Source: DASSUW01 sp963730535 | GTDB lineage: Bacteria; Actinomycetota; Thermoleophilia; Solirubrobacterales; Solirubrobacteraceae | Length of the DNA: 64,000 bases | Reading direction: 5' to 3' | NCBI GenBank assembly: GCA_963730535.1 | Contig: CAVSRU010000014.1 | Location: forward strand, 124,001 to 188,000 | Part shown: positions 8,073-16,935 of the stretch, piece after piece | Position numbering within the stretch: the first letter of the stretch is position 1 | Layout of the letters: each line of letters starts with the position of its first letter | The notes under the pieces: generated by a model | Databases searched by the model: none | The model's input: the letters and a program-made list of their open reading frames with translations, nothing else | What the model was told of the DNA's origin: nothing | Translations under genes and position numbers: made by a program

Positions 8073-10238
8073 CTACGCGACGCGCAGACGCCGCCGCGGG
8101 ACGCCGCCGCGGAGCTCGCGGACGACGGCCTGGACGAGCGCCTCCGACTCGTCGCGGCGGCCGTCCGTGACGGCGCCGACGATCCCGCGCTTGCGGGCGA
8201 TGAGCTCGATCATCGTCTCGTCGATCGTCTCGGCGGCGAGCAGGTACCAGGCGGTCACGGCGTCGTGCTGGCCGATGCGGTGGCAGCGGTCCTCGGCCTG
8301 GTCGTGCATGGCCGGCGTCCACTCGAGGTCGAGGAACGCGACGTTCGACGCCCGCGTCAGCGTGATGCCCTGGGCGCCGACGCGCGTTGCACACACGATG
8401 AGCTGCGGCCCGTCCGGCTCCTGGAACGCCTGCACGGCGGCCTCGCGCTGCTCGACCGAGTCGCGGCCGAGTAGGTGCAGCGCTTCCGGGAAGCGCTGCA
8501 GCACCAGGTCCTGCACCTCGCGGTTGCCGCAGAACACCACCAGCGGCTCGTCGGAGGCCAGGAAGTCGTCGATCCAGGCCAGCGCGGGCGCCGTCTTGCC
8601 TCGCGCGGCGAGCCGCTTGAGCACGTTGAGCTGCGCCAGCCGCTCGGCGCGCAGCACCGCCGCCACCCGGCTCTCGAGCTCCCCGAGGTCGAGCGGCTGC
8701 TCGCGCAGCCACGCCACCACGTCGTGCTCGGCCTGCCGGTACTCGCGCTCGTTCTCCAGCGCGACCGGCACCACGACCTGGCGCTTGGCGGGGAGCTGGG
8801 GCAGCACGTCGGCCTTCAAGCGCCGCACGAAGCAGCGCCGCCGCAGGTGCCAGTGGATCCGCTCCTCGGCGCCGACCCCCTGGAACCGCCGCGCGAAGCG
8901 GGCCCCGCTGCCGAAGTCCTCGAGCCGGCCGATGACGCGCAGCTGCGGGATCAGCTCCTCGGCGTGGTTCATCACCGGCGTGCCGGTGAGCGCGAGGCGC
9001 AGCGCGTCCGGCTCCAGCCCCTCTGCGAGCCGCCGCACCGCCTGGGTGCGCTTGGCGCGCGGGTTCTTGACGTAGTGCGACTCGTCGAGCACGAGCGCCT
9101 TGGGCCGCCGCAGCGCCAGTCGGGCCCGGTGCGCGTGCACGATGTCGTAGTTGATGACCGTGATCTCGGCCGCCTCGGCGACCGTCCCGGTGCCCGACAC
9201 CACGGTCACCGACCGGTGCGGCAGCCAGCGCTCGATCTCCCTGCGCCAGTTGAGCTTCAGCGACGCCGGGCAGACGACCACGGCGGGGAAGGCGTCGTCG
9301 GCCTCCAGCGTGGCGAGGGCCATGACCGTCTTGCCGAGCCCCTGCTCGTCGGCCAGGAACGCGCGCCGTGCGTCGAGCGCGTACGCCACGCCGGCGCGCT
9401 GGAACGGGCGCAGCTCCCCGCCCAGGCGCGGCTCGATCTCCAGCTCCGGGCCGTCGTGCGCGCGCGAGCGCCGCACGCCGTCGATCGCCTCGTCGTGCTC
9501 GCGCCGCAGGCGCTCGAGCACCTCGCGGGCGTTGGGGGCGACCTCGACGCCGTACACCCGCAGGTAGTGCTCGAGCGGCTCGAGCAGGTACGGGTCGACC
9601 GGCAGGGACCGGCCGTGCGCCTCGCACGCCGGCAGCGTGAGGAAGGCGGGGATCGTCTCCGGGTCCCAGTTCACGTCGAGTGTGAAGCGGGGCTCGCCCA
9701 CGCTCTCCACCAGCGCCAGAGTCGCCGGGGCGGGCTGCTGGCCGACCTGGAGTCGGGTGGCGCAGCGCAGCCCGCGCGGGTCGAGGCGGGCGCCTGGCAT
9801 CTCCAGCAGCTCGTCGGCCACCGCCTGCGTGAACGGCACCCACGCCCGGCCGCCGGCCTCCTCCGCCACCGCTGCGAGGCTCTCGGGGAGGTCCCCGGAG
9901 ATCTTCTCCATCGCGAACCGCCCCTCGCCGGAGAGCTTGCCGGCCGTCACCCGGCCGACCCACCCCTTCACGGCGCGGGCCAGCCACGCCTCCACGTCTG
10001 GCGCGACGGTGAGCTGCGGGTACCGCTCGAGCACGCCCTTCACGTACGGCGCGGTGGCGTCCGCCCGCGGCGCCCACCACTCCTTGGCCTCCCAGTCGAA
10101 CCGCCGGCCGGGGATGGAGCGCACGGCGTCCACGACGTCGGCGCGATACGGGAACGCGAAGACCACGGACTCCTGCCCGTGGAAGTTGAGCCGCAGCTCG
10201 ACGTTGTGGCCCGGGTCGACGACGCGCACGCGAACCAT
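8073..10238 (-). CDS. SNF2-family DEAD/DEAH-like helicase with HARP-like N-terminus
   Basis: ATP-dependent DNA translocase of 721 residues. The N-terminal part (FDWEAKEWWAPRAD near residue 40) resembles the HARP motif of SMARCAL1-type annealing helicases. The SNF2 core shows FLADEQGLGKTVMAL (Walker A), VLDESHYVKNP (a DESH variant of DEAH) and LALTGTPVMNHAEEL. The C-terminal helicase domain has FLDLEWTPAMHDQAEDRCHR and IGQHDAVTAWYLLA (motif VI region). ATG 10238 was chosen because the preceding in-frame sequence runs antisense through the RTX gene and cannot be coding. A role in fork or repair DNA remodelling is inferred from the family. Confidence 0.88.
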   Translation of the reverse strand: MVRVRVVDPGHNVELRLNFHGQESVVFAFPYRADVVDAVRSIPGRRFDWEAKEWWAPRADATAPYVKGVLERYPQLTVAPDVEAWLARAVKGWVGRVTAGKLSGEGRFAMEKISGDLPESLAAVAEEAGGRAWVPFTQAVADELLEMPGARLDPRGLRCATRLQVGQQPAPATLALVESVGEPRFTLDVNWDPETIPAFLTLPACEAHGRSLPVDPYLLEPLEHYLRVYGVEVAPNAREVLERLRREHDEAIDGVRRSRAHDGPELEIEPRLGGELRPFQRAGVAYALDARRAFLADEQGLGKTVMALATLEADDAFPAVVVCPASLKLNWRREIERWLPHRSVTVVSGTGTVAEAAEITVINYDIVHAHRARLALRRPKALVLDESHYVKNPRAKRTQAVRRLAEGLEPDALRLALTGTPVMNHAEELIPQLRVIGRLEDFGSGARFARRFQGVGAEERIHWHLRRRCFVRRLKADVLPQLPAKRQVVVPVALENEREYRQAEHDVVAWLREQPLDLGELESRVAAVLRAERLAQLNVLKRLAARGKTAPALAWIDDFLASDEPLVVFCGNREVQDLVLQRFPEALHLLGRDSVEQREAAVQAFQEPDGPQLIVCATRVGAQGITLTRASNVAFLDLEWTPAMHDQAEDRCHRIGQHDAVTAWYLLAAETIDETMIELIARKRGIVGAVTDGRRDESEALVQAVVRELRGGVPRRRLRVA

Positions 10239-10286
10239 CCACGGTAGCCGGAATACCGGCTGACTCCCCGGCGTCCCGAAGGAAGC

Positions 10287-11963
10287 ATGAACACCAAGCA
10301 CCTCTTCGCCGCCGCCTCGGCCGCGGCCGCCCTCGCCGTCTTCCCGGCAGCGGCCAGCGCCGCGACCGTGACGGTCAACGGCACGAACATCACCGTCGCT
10401 GGCGACGCCACCGACGAGACGATCACGATCGCCGACGCCAACGGCGTCATCACCGTCGACGGCGCCGCCACCACGGCCGCCGCCAACGACACGTTCGACC
10501 TCACGGTCAACGCCGGTGCCGGCGCGGACACCGTCCGCGTCAACACGGCGGCCCTGCGCACGGTGACGATCAACGGCGACGCCGGCAGCGACTCGATCAC
10601 CGGCTCGCCGGACAACGACATCATCAACGGCGGCAACGACCTCGACACCCTCAACGGCGCCGCGGGCAACGACCGCATCTCCGGCAACGACGCCAACGAC
10701 ACGATGAACGGCGACGCCGGCAACGACGTCATGGTCTGGAATCCCGGCGACGACGACGACGTCATGAACGGCGGCGCCGGCGGCGGCGACGACGCCGAGC
10801 TCAACGGCGGCAACGGTCCCGAGAGCTTCGCGGCGGCGCCGGCGGGCAACCGCGTCCGCTTCGAGCGCCTGAGCCCCGCTCCGTTCTTCCTCGACGTCGG
10901 CCCCGACACCGAGCGCCTCGTGCTCAACGCCAACGGTGGCGACGACTCGATGGCGTCCAACCCCGCCACGCCCACTGCCATGCTCCTCAACGGCGGCACC
11001 GGGCTCGACACGATGAGCGGCGGCGCCAACGCCGACTTCCTCAACGGCGGCGACGACAACGACGCGCTCGACGGCGGCCCGGGCATCGACCGGCTGGTCG
11101 GCGATCGCGGCAGCGACAGCATGGACGGCGCCGCCGGCGACGACACGCTCGTGTGGAACAACGGCGACGGCTCCGACGTCATGGACGGCCGGCTCGGGCT
11201 CGACAAGATCGAGGTCAACGGCGCCGCCGGCGCGGGCGACGCGTTCGAGGTCCAGCGCAACGGGCAGCGCGACCGCTTCGACCGCACCAACCTCGCGCCG
11301 TTCAGCCTCGACATCGGCACGGCCGAGCTGCTCGACGTGCGCGGCCAGGGCGGCGACGACACGTTCCTGGCGCGCGCCGGCAACACGCTCGCGGTGCTCG
11401 CCGACGGCGGCGACGGCAACGACGCGCTGACCGGCGCCTCCGAGGCCGACACGTTCTTCGGCGGCGCGGGCGACGACACGCTCGACGGCGGCCTCGGCCC
11501 GGACCTGCTCGACGGCCAGAGCGGCAACGACCGGCTGCTCGCCCGCGACGGCACCGGCGACCTCGTCCGCGGCGGCAGCGACATCGACTTCGCGCAGGTC
11601 GACAAGGTCGACATCGTCGACGGCGTCGAGCAGATCGACCGGTCCAAGCACGTCCGGCACGACTACGCCCACCTCTACCGGCACAAGGCGAAGGTCCACC
11701 ACGGCCACGCCAAGGTGTGGCTGAAGGGCGCGCGTAGCGGCAGCGAGGGCAAGCTCTGGCTCTACACCGCCAAGAAGTACAAGGTCGGCGGCAAGTACAC
11801 GCGGATCTACCTCGGCGTCGTGAAGTACGACCTCGACGGTGGCGAGAAGAAGCGCTACTCCGTCCGCCTCGCCAAGGGCACGAAGTACCTCGTCAAGCAC
11901 GACCGCCTGAAGGCGTGGGCGTCTACCGGCGGGGACTACCGGAAGCTGACACTCCGGTATTAG
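10287..11963 (+). CDS. Secreted calcium-binding RTX-like repeat protein
   Basis: Protein of 558 residues. A signal peptide spans residues 1-29 (KHLFAAASAAAALAVFPAAA). Several blocks of Asp/Gly/Asn nonapeptide-like repeats of the hemolysin calcium-binding type follow, e.g. NGGNDLDTLNGAAGNDRISG near 112, GGANADFLNGGDDNDALDGG near 240 and GGAGDDTLDGGLGPDLLDG near 393. Between blocks are beta-rich segments with a recurring FxLDIG/FFLDVG motif. The last 110 residues change to a basic, Tyr/Lys/His-rich domain (KHVRHDYAHLYRHKAKVHHG). GAAGGAAG lies just before ATG 10287. Likely extracellular or wall-bound; no catalytic motif is seen. Confidence 0.85.
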   Translation: MNTKHLFAAASAAAALAVFPAAASAATVTVNGTNITVAGDATDETITIADANGVITVDGAATTAAANDTFDLTVNAGAGADTVRVNTAALRTVTINGDAGSDSITGSPDNDIINGGNDLDTLNGAAGNDRISGNDANDTMNGDAGNDVMVWNPGDDDDVMNGGAGGGDDAELNGGNGPESFAAAPAGNRVRFERLSPAPFFLDVGPDTERLVLNANGGDDSMASNPATPTAMLLNGGTGLDTMSGGANADFLNGGDDNDALDGGPGIDRLVGDRGSDSMDGAAGDDTLVWNNGDGSDVMDGRLGLDKIEVNGAAGAGDAFEVQRNGQRDRFDRTNLAPFSLDIGTAELLDVRGQGGDDTFLARAGNTLAVLADGGDGNDALTGASEADTFFGGAGDDTLDGGLGPDLLDGQSGNDRLLARDGTGDLVRGGSDIDFAQVDKVDIVDGVEQIDRSKHVRHDYAHLYRHKAKVHHGHAKVWLKGARSGSEGKLWLYTAKKYKVGGKYTRIYLGVVKYDLDGGEKKRYSVRLAKGTKYLVKHDRLKAWASTGGDYRKLTLRY

Positions 11964-11973
11964 GGTTTCGCCC

Positions 11974-12005
11974 ACCGGTCCCGGAAACCCCACCCGGGAA
12001 CCGGT
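11974..12005. terminator. Hairpin between convergent genes, probable bidirectional terminator
   Basis: ACCGGTCCCGG (11974-11984) pairs with CCGGGAACCGGT (11994-12005) apart from one bulged base, around a 9-nt loop. It sits between the stop codons of the RTX gene and ppk. A competing smaller stem GGGTTTC/GAAACCC begins at the RTX stop codon. No U-tract follows on either side. Confidence 0.5.
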
Positions 12006-12017
12006 GTGCGACGTTAC

Positions 12018-14126
12018 TCATCCGGCCTGGGCGGCCTCGGCCGCCCGGCCCGCGTGCCCCGCCATCAGCTCCCGCTGAACCGATCGTGGCTCGCCGTCCG
12101 TGGGGCGGCGAGTCCACGTTCCGTCCTCGCCCAGCTCCCACGCGTTGACGTTGTCGGCGAAGCAGCGGTCGAGCGTGTCCTCGAGGTCCTCGCGCAGCGC
12201 CTCGTCGAGCACCGGGGCGAGCAGCTCGACCCGCGTGTCGAGGTTGCGCGGCATCAGGTCGGCCGAGCCGATGTACATCGTGCGGTCGTCGTCGCGCTCG
12301 AAGGCGTAGATCCGCGAGTGCTCGAGGAAGCGGCCGACGATCGAGACGACGCGGATGTTCTCCGACACGCCGGGCACGCCGGGCCGCAGGCAGGAGATGC
12401 CGCGGATGTTGAGCTCGACCGGCACGCCAGCTTGGGACGCCCGGTAGAGCGCCTGGATGCACGCGCGGTCGACGAGCGAGTTCATCTTCATGCGGATCCG
12501 CGCGCGGCCGCCCTCGCGGTGGGTCGAGATCGTCCGCTCGATCTCCTCCAGGATCCCGGCCCGCATGTGGTTGGGGGCCACGAGCACGCGGCGGTAGGCG
12601 CGCGGGCGGGCGAAGCCGGTGAGGAAGTTGAACATGTCGGCGACGTCGGCGCCGATCCGGTCGTCGCACGTGAGCAGCCCGAAGTCGGTGTACAGGCGCG
12701 CGGTCGTGGGGTGGTAGTTGCCGGTCCCCACGTGCACGTAGTGGCGCACGCCGTCGCCCTCGCGGCGCACCACGAGGATGCACTTGGCGTGGGTCTTGAG
12801 CGACGGCAGGCCGTAGACGACGTGCACGCCCGACTCCTCCATCGCGCGCGACCACTGGACGTTCGCGCGCTCGTCGAAGCGCGCCTTGACCTCCACCACG
12901 CAGACGGCCTGCTTGCCGCGCTCGGCGGCGCGGATCAGGCTCGGGACGAGCGGCGAGTCGTCGCTCGTCCGGTACACGGTCTGCTTGATCGCGAGCACGT
13001 CCGGGTCGGCCACCGCCTGCTCGACGAAGCGCTCGACCGAGCTGTTGAACGAGTCGTAGGGATGGTGGAGGAGGATGTCGCCGCGCCGCATCGCGGCGAG
13101 GACGTCGGGCTTCTCGGAGTCGTCGGCCTGGAGGCGCGGCTGGGTGACCGGCGTCCACGGCGGGTCGCGCAGCTCGGCGTGACCGGGGACCTTGACGATG
13201 TCCCACAGGTCCTCGAGGTCGAGCAGGCCCGGCACGTCGAACACGTCCTCGGGCTCGACCTCGAGCGAGGTCGTGATCTGCTCGCGGATGATCGGGCTCA
13301 TGCCCGAGCCGACCTCGACGCGCACGACGTCGCCGAACCGCCGGCGGCGCAGCTCGTCCTCGACGGCCTGGAGCAGGTCGTCGGCCTCGTCGGAGACCGT
13401 GAAGTCGGCGTCGCGGGTGACCCGGAAGACGTCGTAGTCGACGATCTCCATGCCCGGGAACAGCCGGTCGAGGTGCTTGGCGATCAGGTCCTCGAGCGGG
13501 ACGAACGTGAAACCGTCGCCGGTCGGCACGAAGCGCGGCAGCATCTCCTTCGGCACCTTCACGCGCGCGAAGGTCTCGACGTTGGTGATCGGGTCGCGGA
13601 CGAGCACGCCGAGCGACAGCGAGAGGTTCGAGATGTAGGGGAACGGCCGGCCGAGGCCGACGGCCAGCGGCGTGAGCACCGGGAAGATCTGCTGGCGGAA
13701 GCGCTCGTCGAGCGCCCGGCGCTCCTCGGGCCCGACGTCGTCGACGCCGACGATGCGGATGCCGTGCTCGGCCAGCGCCGGCCGCAGGCTCAGCTCCAGG
13801 CAGCGGCTCTGGCGGTCCATGTGCGTGCGCACGAGGTCACGGATCGCCTCGAGCGTCGCGCTCGGCGTGCGCCCGTCCTGGAGCGGCGTCTGGATGCCCG
13901 CCTCGATCTGGTCGTGCAGCCCCGCCACCCGGACCATGAAGAACTCGTCGAGGTTCTTGGACGCGATCGCGCAGAACTTCACGCGCTCGAGCAGCGGGAC
14001 GCTCTCGTCCTCGGCCAGCTCGAGCACGCGCACGTTGAACTCGAGCCAGGACAGCTCGCGGTTGAAGTAGAGGCTCGAGGAGGAGAGGTCGACCCCGGTG
14101 GCGGTGTCTGTGGTCGTCTCGCTCAC
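12018..14126 (-). CDS. ppk: Polyphosphate kinase 1
   Basis: Polymerises the gamma-phosphate of ATP into inorganic polyphosphate, reversibly. The 702 residues follow the PPK1 domain order: N-terminal YFNRELSWLEFNVRVLELA near residue 18; head domain; first catalytic domain with HYVHVGTGNYHPTTARLYTD, which holds the autophosphorylated histidine region; and a C-terminal domain with IRMKMNSLVDRACIQALY and the second His site region YAFERDDDRTMYIGSADLMP. GTG 14126 overlaps the stop of the CHAD gene (GTGA), giving translational coupling. Last gene of the ppx-CHAD-CHAD-ppk operon. The ppk/ppx pairing argues for a controlled polyphosphate pool. Confidence 0.96.
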   Translation of the reverse strand: MSETTTDTATGVDLSSSSLYFNRELSWLEFNVRVLELAEDESVPLLERVKFCAIASKNLDEFFMVRVAGLHDQIEAGIQTPLQDGRTPSATLEAIRDLVRTHMDRQSRCLELSLRPALAEHGIRIVGVDDVGPEERRALDERFRQQIFPVLTPLAVGLGRPFPYISNLSLSLGVLVRDPITNVETFARVKVPKEMLPRFVPTGDGFTFVPLEDLIAKHLDRLFPGMEIVDYDVFRVTRDADFTVSDEADDLLQAVEDELRRRRFGDVVRVEVGSGMSPIIREQITTSLEVEPEDVFDVPGLLDLEDLWDIVKVPGHAELRDPPWTPVTQPRLQADDSEKPDVLAAMRRGDILLHHPYDSFNSSVERFVEQAVADPDVLAIKQTVYRTSDDSPLVPSLIRAAERGKQAVCVVEVKARFDERANVQWSRAMEESGVHVVYGLPSLKTHAKCILVVRREGDGVRHYVHVGTGNYHPTTARLYTDFGLLTCDDRIGADVADMFNFLTGFARPRAYRRVLVAPNHMRAGILEEIERTISTHREGGRARIRMKMNSLVDRACIQALYRASQAGVPVELNIRGISCLRPGVPGVSENIRVVSIVGRFLEHSRIYAFERDDDRTMYIGSADLMPRNLDTRVELLAPVLDEALREDLEDTLDRCFADNVNAWELGEDGTWTRRPTDGEPRSVQRELMAGHAGRAAEAAQAG

Positions 14127-14659
14127 GTCATTGAGTGTGAACGCTCGGACAAGGCGAAGGCAAGCCGGGCCGCGAATCCCTTGCGTTCGAGGTCCCGCCA
14201 CATCTCCAGGAAGTCGGCGAACAGCGCGCGACGCCGCGCCCGCAGGTGCACTTGAAGCGCGACGAGGCCGGCGTAGGCGCGCCGGTTCGGGGTGCGCGCG
14301 AGGTCGCCCGGCGCGGCGCCGGCGGCCGCGACGTCCTCCTCCACCAGCTCCTCCAGGAACGCGGCGACCTCGGGCAGCTGGACGTCGCAGTCGTGGATCT
14401 CCCCCAGCAGGTCCTGGAGGTCCTTGACCTGCTTGACCGCGTTCGCCGCGTAGGGGCCGAAGGACGAGCCGGTCACCTCGAGCACGTAGCGCAGGCGCTT
14501 GGCCGCGATCCGCATGTCGTGGAGCGCGACGATCTCGTCCGGGTCGGAGGCTTTGGGCATGAACGACGTCAGCTCGTCGAGCCGCACCCGGACGATCCGC
14601 TCGGCGTTGTCGGCCAGCGGGCCCTCGGGGTCGAGGCCCTTGACCGTGCGCGCCTTCAC
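14123..14659 (-). CDS. CHAD domain protein (polyphosphate-associated)
   Basis: Protein of 178 residues, mostly helical, rich in conserved His, Arg and Lys. The CHAD pattern is visible: ERIVRVRLDELTSF, then VALHDMRIAAKRLRYVLEVT near residue 44-64 (the hallmark HDMRIxxKRLR helix), and KDLQDLLGEIHDCDVQLPEV near 90. CHAD domains bind polyphosphate through basic helices, which fits the place beside ppk and ppx. Here the domain is in two tandem single-copy genes; the next CHAD gene upstream overlaps it by 4 bp (14656-14659). Confidence 0.88.
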   Translation of the reverse strand: MKARTVKGLDPEGPLADNAERIVRVRLDELTSFMPKASDPDEIVALHDMRIAAKRLRYVLEVTGSSFGPYAANAVKQVKDLQDLLGEIHDCDVQLPEVAAFLEELVEEDVAAAGAAPGDLARTPNRRAYAGLVALQVHLRARRRALFADFLEMWRDLERKGFAARLAFALSERSHSMT

Positions 14660-15138
14660 TGGAGCGCCTCCTCGGCGCCGTCGGCGAGCGAGTGCAGGCG
14701 GGCGTGGAGGTCGGCCTCGCGCACGTGCTGGAGGGCGGCGGTGAGCGCCGCGTTGCCGGACGCCTGCCGCGCCCGCTGGCGCTCGAGGAGCGCATGGATC
14801 CCGGGGCGGTTCGCTGCCAGCACGGCGGCCTCGAGCTTCTCCATCGCCTCGATGTGCACGTCCGGGTCGCGCCGCTCGCCGAGCGCGTCGGCCAGCGCCT
14901 TGACGTCACGCAGAACGGTCTTGAAGTCGCCCGTCGGGAACACCGGCTCGAAGATCTCGAGCACCGCCCGCAGCCGGCGGGAGGCGACGCGCATGTCGTG
15001 CACGCGCTCGATGTCGGACGTGTCGAGCACCTCGTCGCCGTGCGAGAACAGCTCGTCGGCGCGCATGCGGACGATCCGCGCGCCCGCGAGCGCATACGGC
15101 TCGTACGGGTCGACGTCGATCTCGGCGGCCTTCGCCAC
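14656..15138 (-). CDS. CHAD domain protein, second copy
   Basis: Protein of 160 residues with the same helical hallmark, ERVHDMRVASRRLRAVLEIF near residue 44, and KALADALGERRDPDVHIEAM near 80. It lacks the extended C-terminus of the neighbouring CHAD protein. One full CHAD domain is often about 250-300 residues with two four-helix halves, so the two products may together form one split domain. GTG 15138 lies 4 bp after the ppx stop codon, so the genes are cotranscribed. Splitting into two proteins is inference from lengths. Confidence 0.82.
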   Translation of the reverse strand: MAKAAEIDVDPYEPYALAGARIVRMRADELFSHGDEVLDTSDIERVHDMRVASRRLRAVLEIFEPVFPTGDFKTVLRDVKALADALGERRDPDVHIEAMEKLEAAVLAANRPGIHALLERQRARQASGNAALTAALQHVREADLHARLHSLADGAEEALQ

Positions 15139-15142
15139 GGCG

Positions 15143-16006
15143 CTAGAGGCTACGGGCCATGTCGAGCAGGATGCCCTCGCGCAGCCCTCCGCGACCGATC
15201 TGCAACGGCTGTCCCAAGACCTGCGACGCGGCGTCGAGGATGAGGATGCCGGCCGGCAGGAGCCGCACCCGCTCGGGGTCGAGCGTGTAGTGGCGGGCGA
15301 CGTCCACCGCGGGCGCGCTCGAGAGCGCGTGCATCGCGCGCTCCAGCGTCGCGGGCTCGAGCACGTCGCCGATCACCGCGCGCAGCGAGGCCGCGCTCCC
15401 GCCGACCGCCACGCCGCAGTCGGGCTTCGGCACCGGGGCGTGGCCGAGCACGTCGCACGCGTGCGCGCGAGCTGCGGCGAGCTCCTCGGCGGCGGGAGGA
15501 TCGGTCCGCAGGTGGTCCTCGGCGATCGAGCCGGAGCCGAGCCGGTAGGAGGAGGACCACGTCACGCCGCCGTCGTAGGTGCCGACCGCCAGCTCGGTCG
15601 AGCCGCCGCCGACGTCGACGACCCCGATGGTGCCCTCCAGCCGGCGCCCGAGCGTCCGCGTGGCGCCCAGGAAGGCGAGCCGGGCCTCCTCGTCGCCGTC
15701 GAGGATCTCGACGCCGGCGGCCACGGCGGCCACGAACTCGTCGCGGTTCGCGCACGAGCGGATCGCGGCGGTGGCGACCACACGCACGTGCTCGGCGCCC
15801 GCCGTGGCGGCGAGCGTGAGCTGGTCGGCCACCACGGCGGCGACCTCGGCCATCTTCGCCGGCGGGATCTCGCCGCCGGCCGCCATGCCCTTGCCGATCC
15901 TGGTGAACGAGCGGTGCTGGAGGCGCTCCACCAGGCGCCCGGCCTTCACCTCGGCGACGAGCACGCGGGTGGTGTTCGTGCCGATGTCGACGCAGGCACA
16001 GACCAT
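15143..16006 (-). CDS. ppx: Exopolyphosphatase / Ppx-GppA family phosphatase
   Basis: Hydrolyses terminal phosphates of polyphosphate, or pppGpp in the GppA subgroup. The 287 residues carry the ASKHA phosphate motifs: VDIGTNTTRVLVAEV near residue 6, GVVDVGGGSTELAVG near 128, and GVAVGGSAASL near 195. The length equals the short actinobacterial Ppx form lacking the extra C-terminal domain of E. coli Ppx. It is the first gene of the polyphosphate operon and diverges from the ABC transporter. Substrate choice between polyphosphate and pppGpp is decided only by context, which favours polyphosphate. Confidence 0.9.
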   Translation of the reverse strand: MVCACVDIGTNTTRVLVAEVKAGRLVERLQHRSFTRIGKGMAAGGEIPPAKMAEVAAVVADQLTLAATAGAEHVRVVATAAIRSCANRDEFVAAVAAGVEILDGDEEARLAFLGATRTLGRRLEGTIGVVDVGGGSTELAVGTYDGGVTWSSSYRLGSGSIAEDHLRTDPPAAEELAAARAHACDVLGHAPVPKPDCGVAVGGSAASLRAVIGDVLEPATLERAMHALSSAPAVDVARHYTLDPERVRLLPAGILILDAASQVLGQPLQIGRGGLREGILLDMARSL

Positions 16007-16029
16007 TTGCCACGCAGGAGCTTGCCATC

Positions 16030-16872
16030 ATGGCTCGCGTGGAGCGAGCCGCCGCGATCGAGGTCGAGGGCCTGCGCAAGGCCTACGACGGCCGCGAGGC
16101 GGTGCGCGGCATCGACTTCGAGGTGCGGCGCGGCGAGGTGTTCGGCCTCCTCGGCCCCAACGGCGCGGGGAAGACGACGACCGTCGAGATCCTCGAGGGT
16201 CACCGCGCGCGCACGGCCGGCAGCGTGTCCGTGCTCGGCCACGATCCGGGCCAGCGGCCGGCGGCGCTGCGCGAACGGGTCGGCGTCGTCCTCCAGAGCT
16301 GCGGCACGTACCCGCACCTGAGCGTGCGCGAGACGCTCGCGCACTGGGCGTCGCTGTATCCGGCTCCCCGGGACGTCGACGAGGTGATCGCGCTCGCCGG
16401 CCTCGACGAGGCGGCGGAGCGCCGGGCGCGGACGCTGTCCGGCGGCCAGCAGCGGCGGCTCGACCTTGCGCTGGCGCTGGTCGGCGACCCGGAGCTCGTG
16501 TTCCTCGACGAGCCGACCGTCGGCTTCGACCCGGCCGCGCGCCGGGCGGCCTGGGACACCGTGCGCTCGCTGCGCGACCTCGGCAAGACGGTCCTGCTCA
16601 CCACCCACTACCTCGACGAGGCGCAGGCGCTGGCCGACCGCGTCGCGATCATCAAGGACGGCGCGATCCTCGCCGAAGGCGCGCCCGGCGAGCTGGGGTC
16701 CGGTGCCGCGCGCTACCGCGTCACCTACCGCGGCGGCGAGCACGTGACCGACGACCCGACGGCGCTCCTGCACGAGCTGACGGCCGCCGCCCTCGCCCGC
16801 GGCGAGCGGCTCGAGGACCTGTCGGTGACGCGGCCGTCGCTCGAAGACGTGTATTTGGACCTAACGCGATGA
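16030..16872 (+). CDS. ABC transporter ATPase (DrrA-like, ABC-2 type)
   Basis: Energises the ABC-2 permease encoded next. The 280 residues show Walker A GPNGAGKTTTVEIL near residue 45, Q-loop region VVLQSCGTYPHLSV, signature LSGGQQRRLDLALAL and Walker B ELVFLDEPTVGFDP, followed by a C-terminal extension typical of the DrrA/CcmA group. AGGAG lies 8 nt before ATG 16030; an alternative is GTG 16039, which has CATCAT 7 nt upstream. The stop codon overlaps the start of a 21-codon ORF that links it to the permease. The substrate is unknown; downstream glycan genes make a surface polymer or lipid possible. Confidence 0.92.
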   Translation: MARVERAAAIEVEGLRKAYDGREAVRGIDFEVRRGEVFGLLGPNGAGKTTTVEILEGHRARTAGSVSVLGHDPGQRPAALRERVGVVLQSCGTYPHLSVRETLAHWASLYPAPRDVDEVIALAGLDEAAERRARTLSGGQQRRLDLALALVGDPELVFLDEPTVGFDPAARRAAWDTVRSLRDLGKTVLLTTHYLDEAQALADRVAIIKDGAILAEGAPGELGSGAARYRVTYRGGEHVTDDPTALLHELTAAALARGERLEDLSVTRPSLEDVYLDLTR

Positions 16873-16935
16873 GAGGCAAATGGGTCGATATCCGGCGCTT
16901 GACTGGCTCGCGCATGCGGAGCAGTCGGCGATGAG
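16866..16935 (+). repeat. 62-bp intercistronic insert, copy 1, with flanking GCGATGAG repeats
   Basis: GCGATGAG occurs at 16866-16873 and again at 16928-16935, exactly 62 bp apart. The enclosed sequence resembles that at 25842-25911: shared blocks are TGGGTCGA, CGCGCA, GCGGAGCAG and GGCGATGAG. The first GCGATGAG holds the ATPase stop and the second holds the permease start. The blocks sit in different reading frames in the two copies, so conservation is of DNA rather than peptide. Confidence 0.7.
16869..16934 (+). CDS. 21-codon ORF coupled at both ends (ATGA overlaps)
   Basis: ATG 16869 overlaps the ATPase stop and its TGA (16932-16934) overlaps ATG 16931 of the permease. It would encode MRGKWVDIRRLTGSRMRSSR plus one more Arg, a strongly basic peptide. 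A second ORF of exactly the same length lies between hutU and hutI. Either a translational coupler or a by-product of a small inserted DNA element. No function can be assigned to the peptide. Confidence 0.4.
   Translation: MRGKWVDIRRLTGSRMRSSRR

Noticed and set aside
10239..11993. A 5' extension of the SNF2 frame and a further long frame antisense to the RTX gene.
   Set aside because: The RTX gene has a signal peptide and clear repeats; the antisense sequence shows no known motif and is explained by high GC.
16880..16930. ATG 16880 as start of the ABC-2 permease.
   Set aside because: It lies inside the 62-bp insert. The matching junction at hutI uses the ATGA at the end of the insert, corresponding to ATG 16931.
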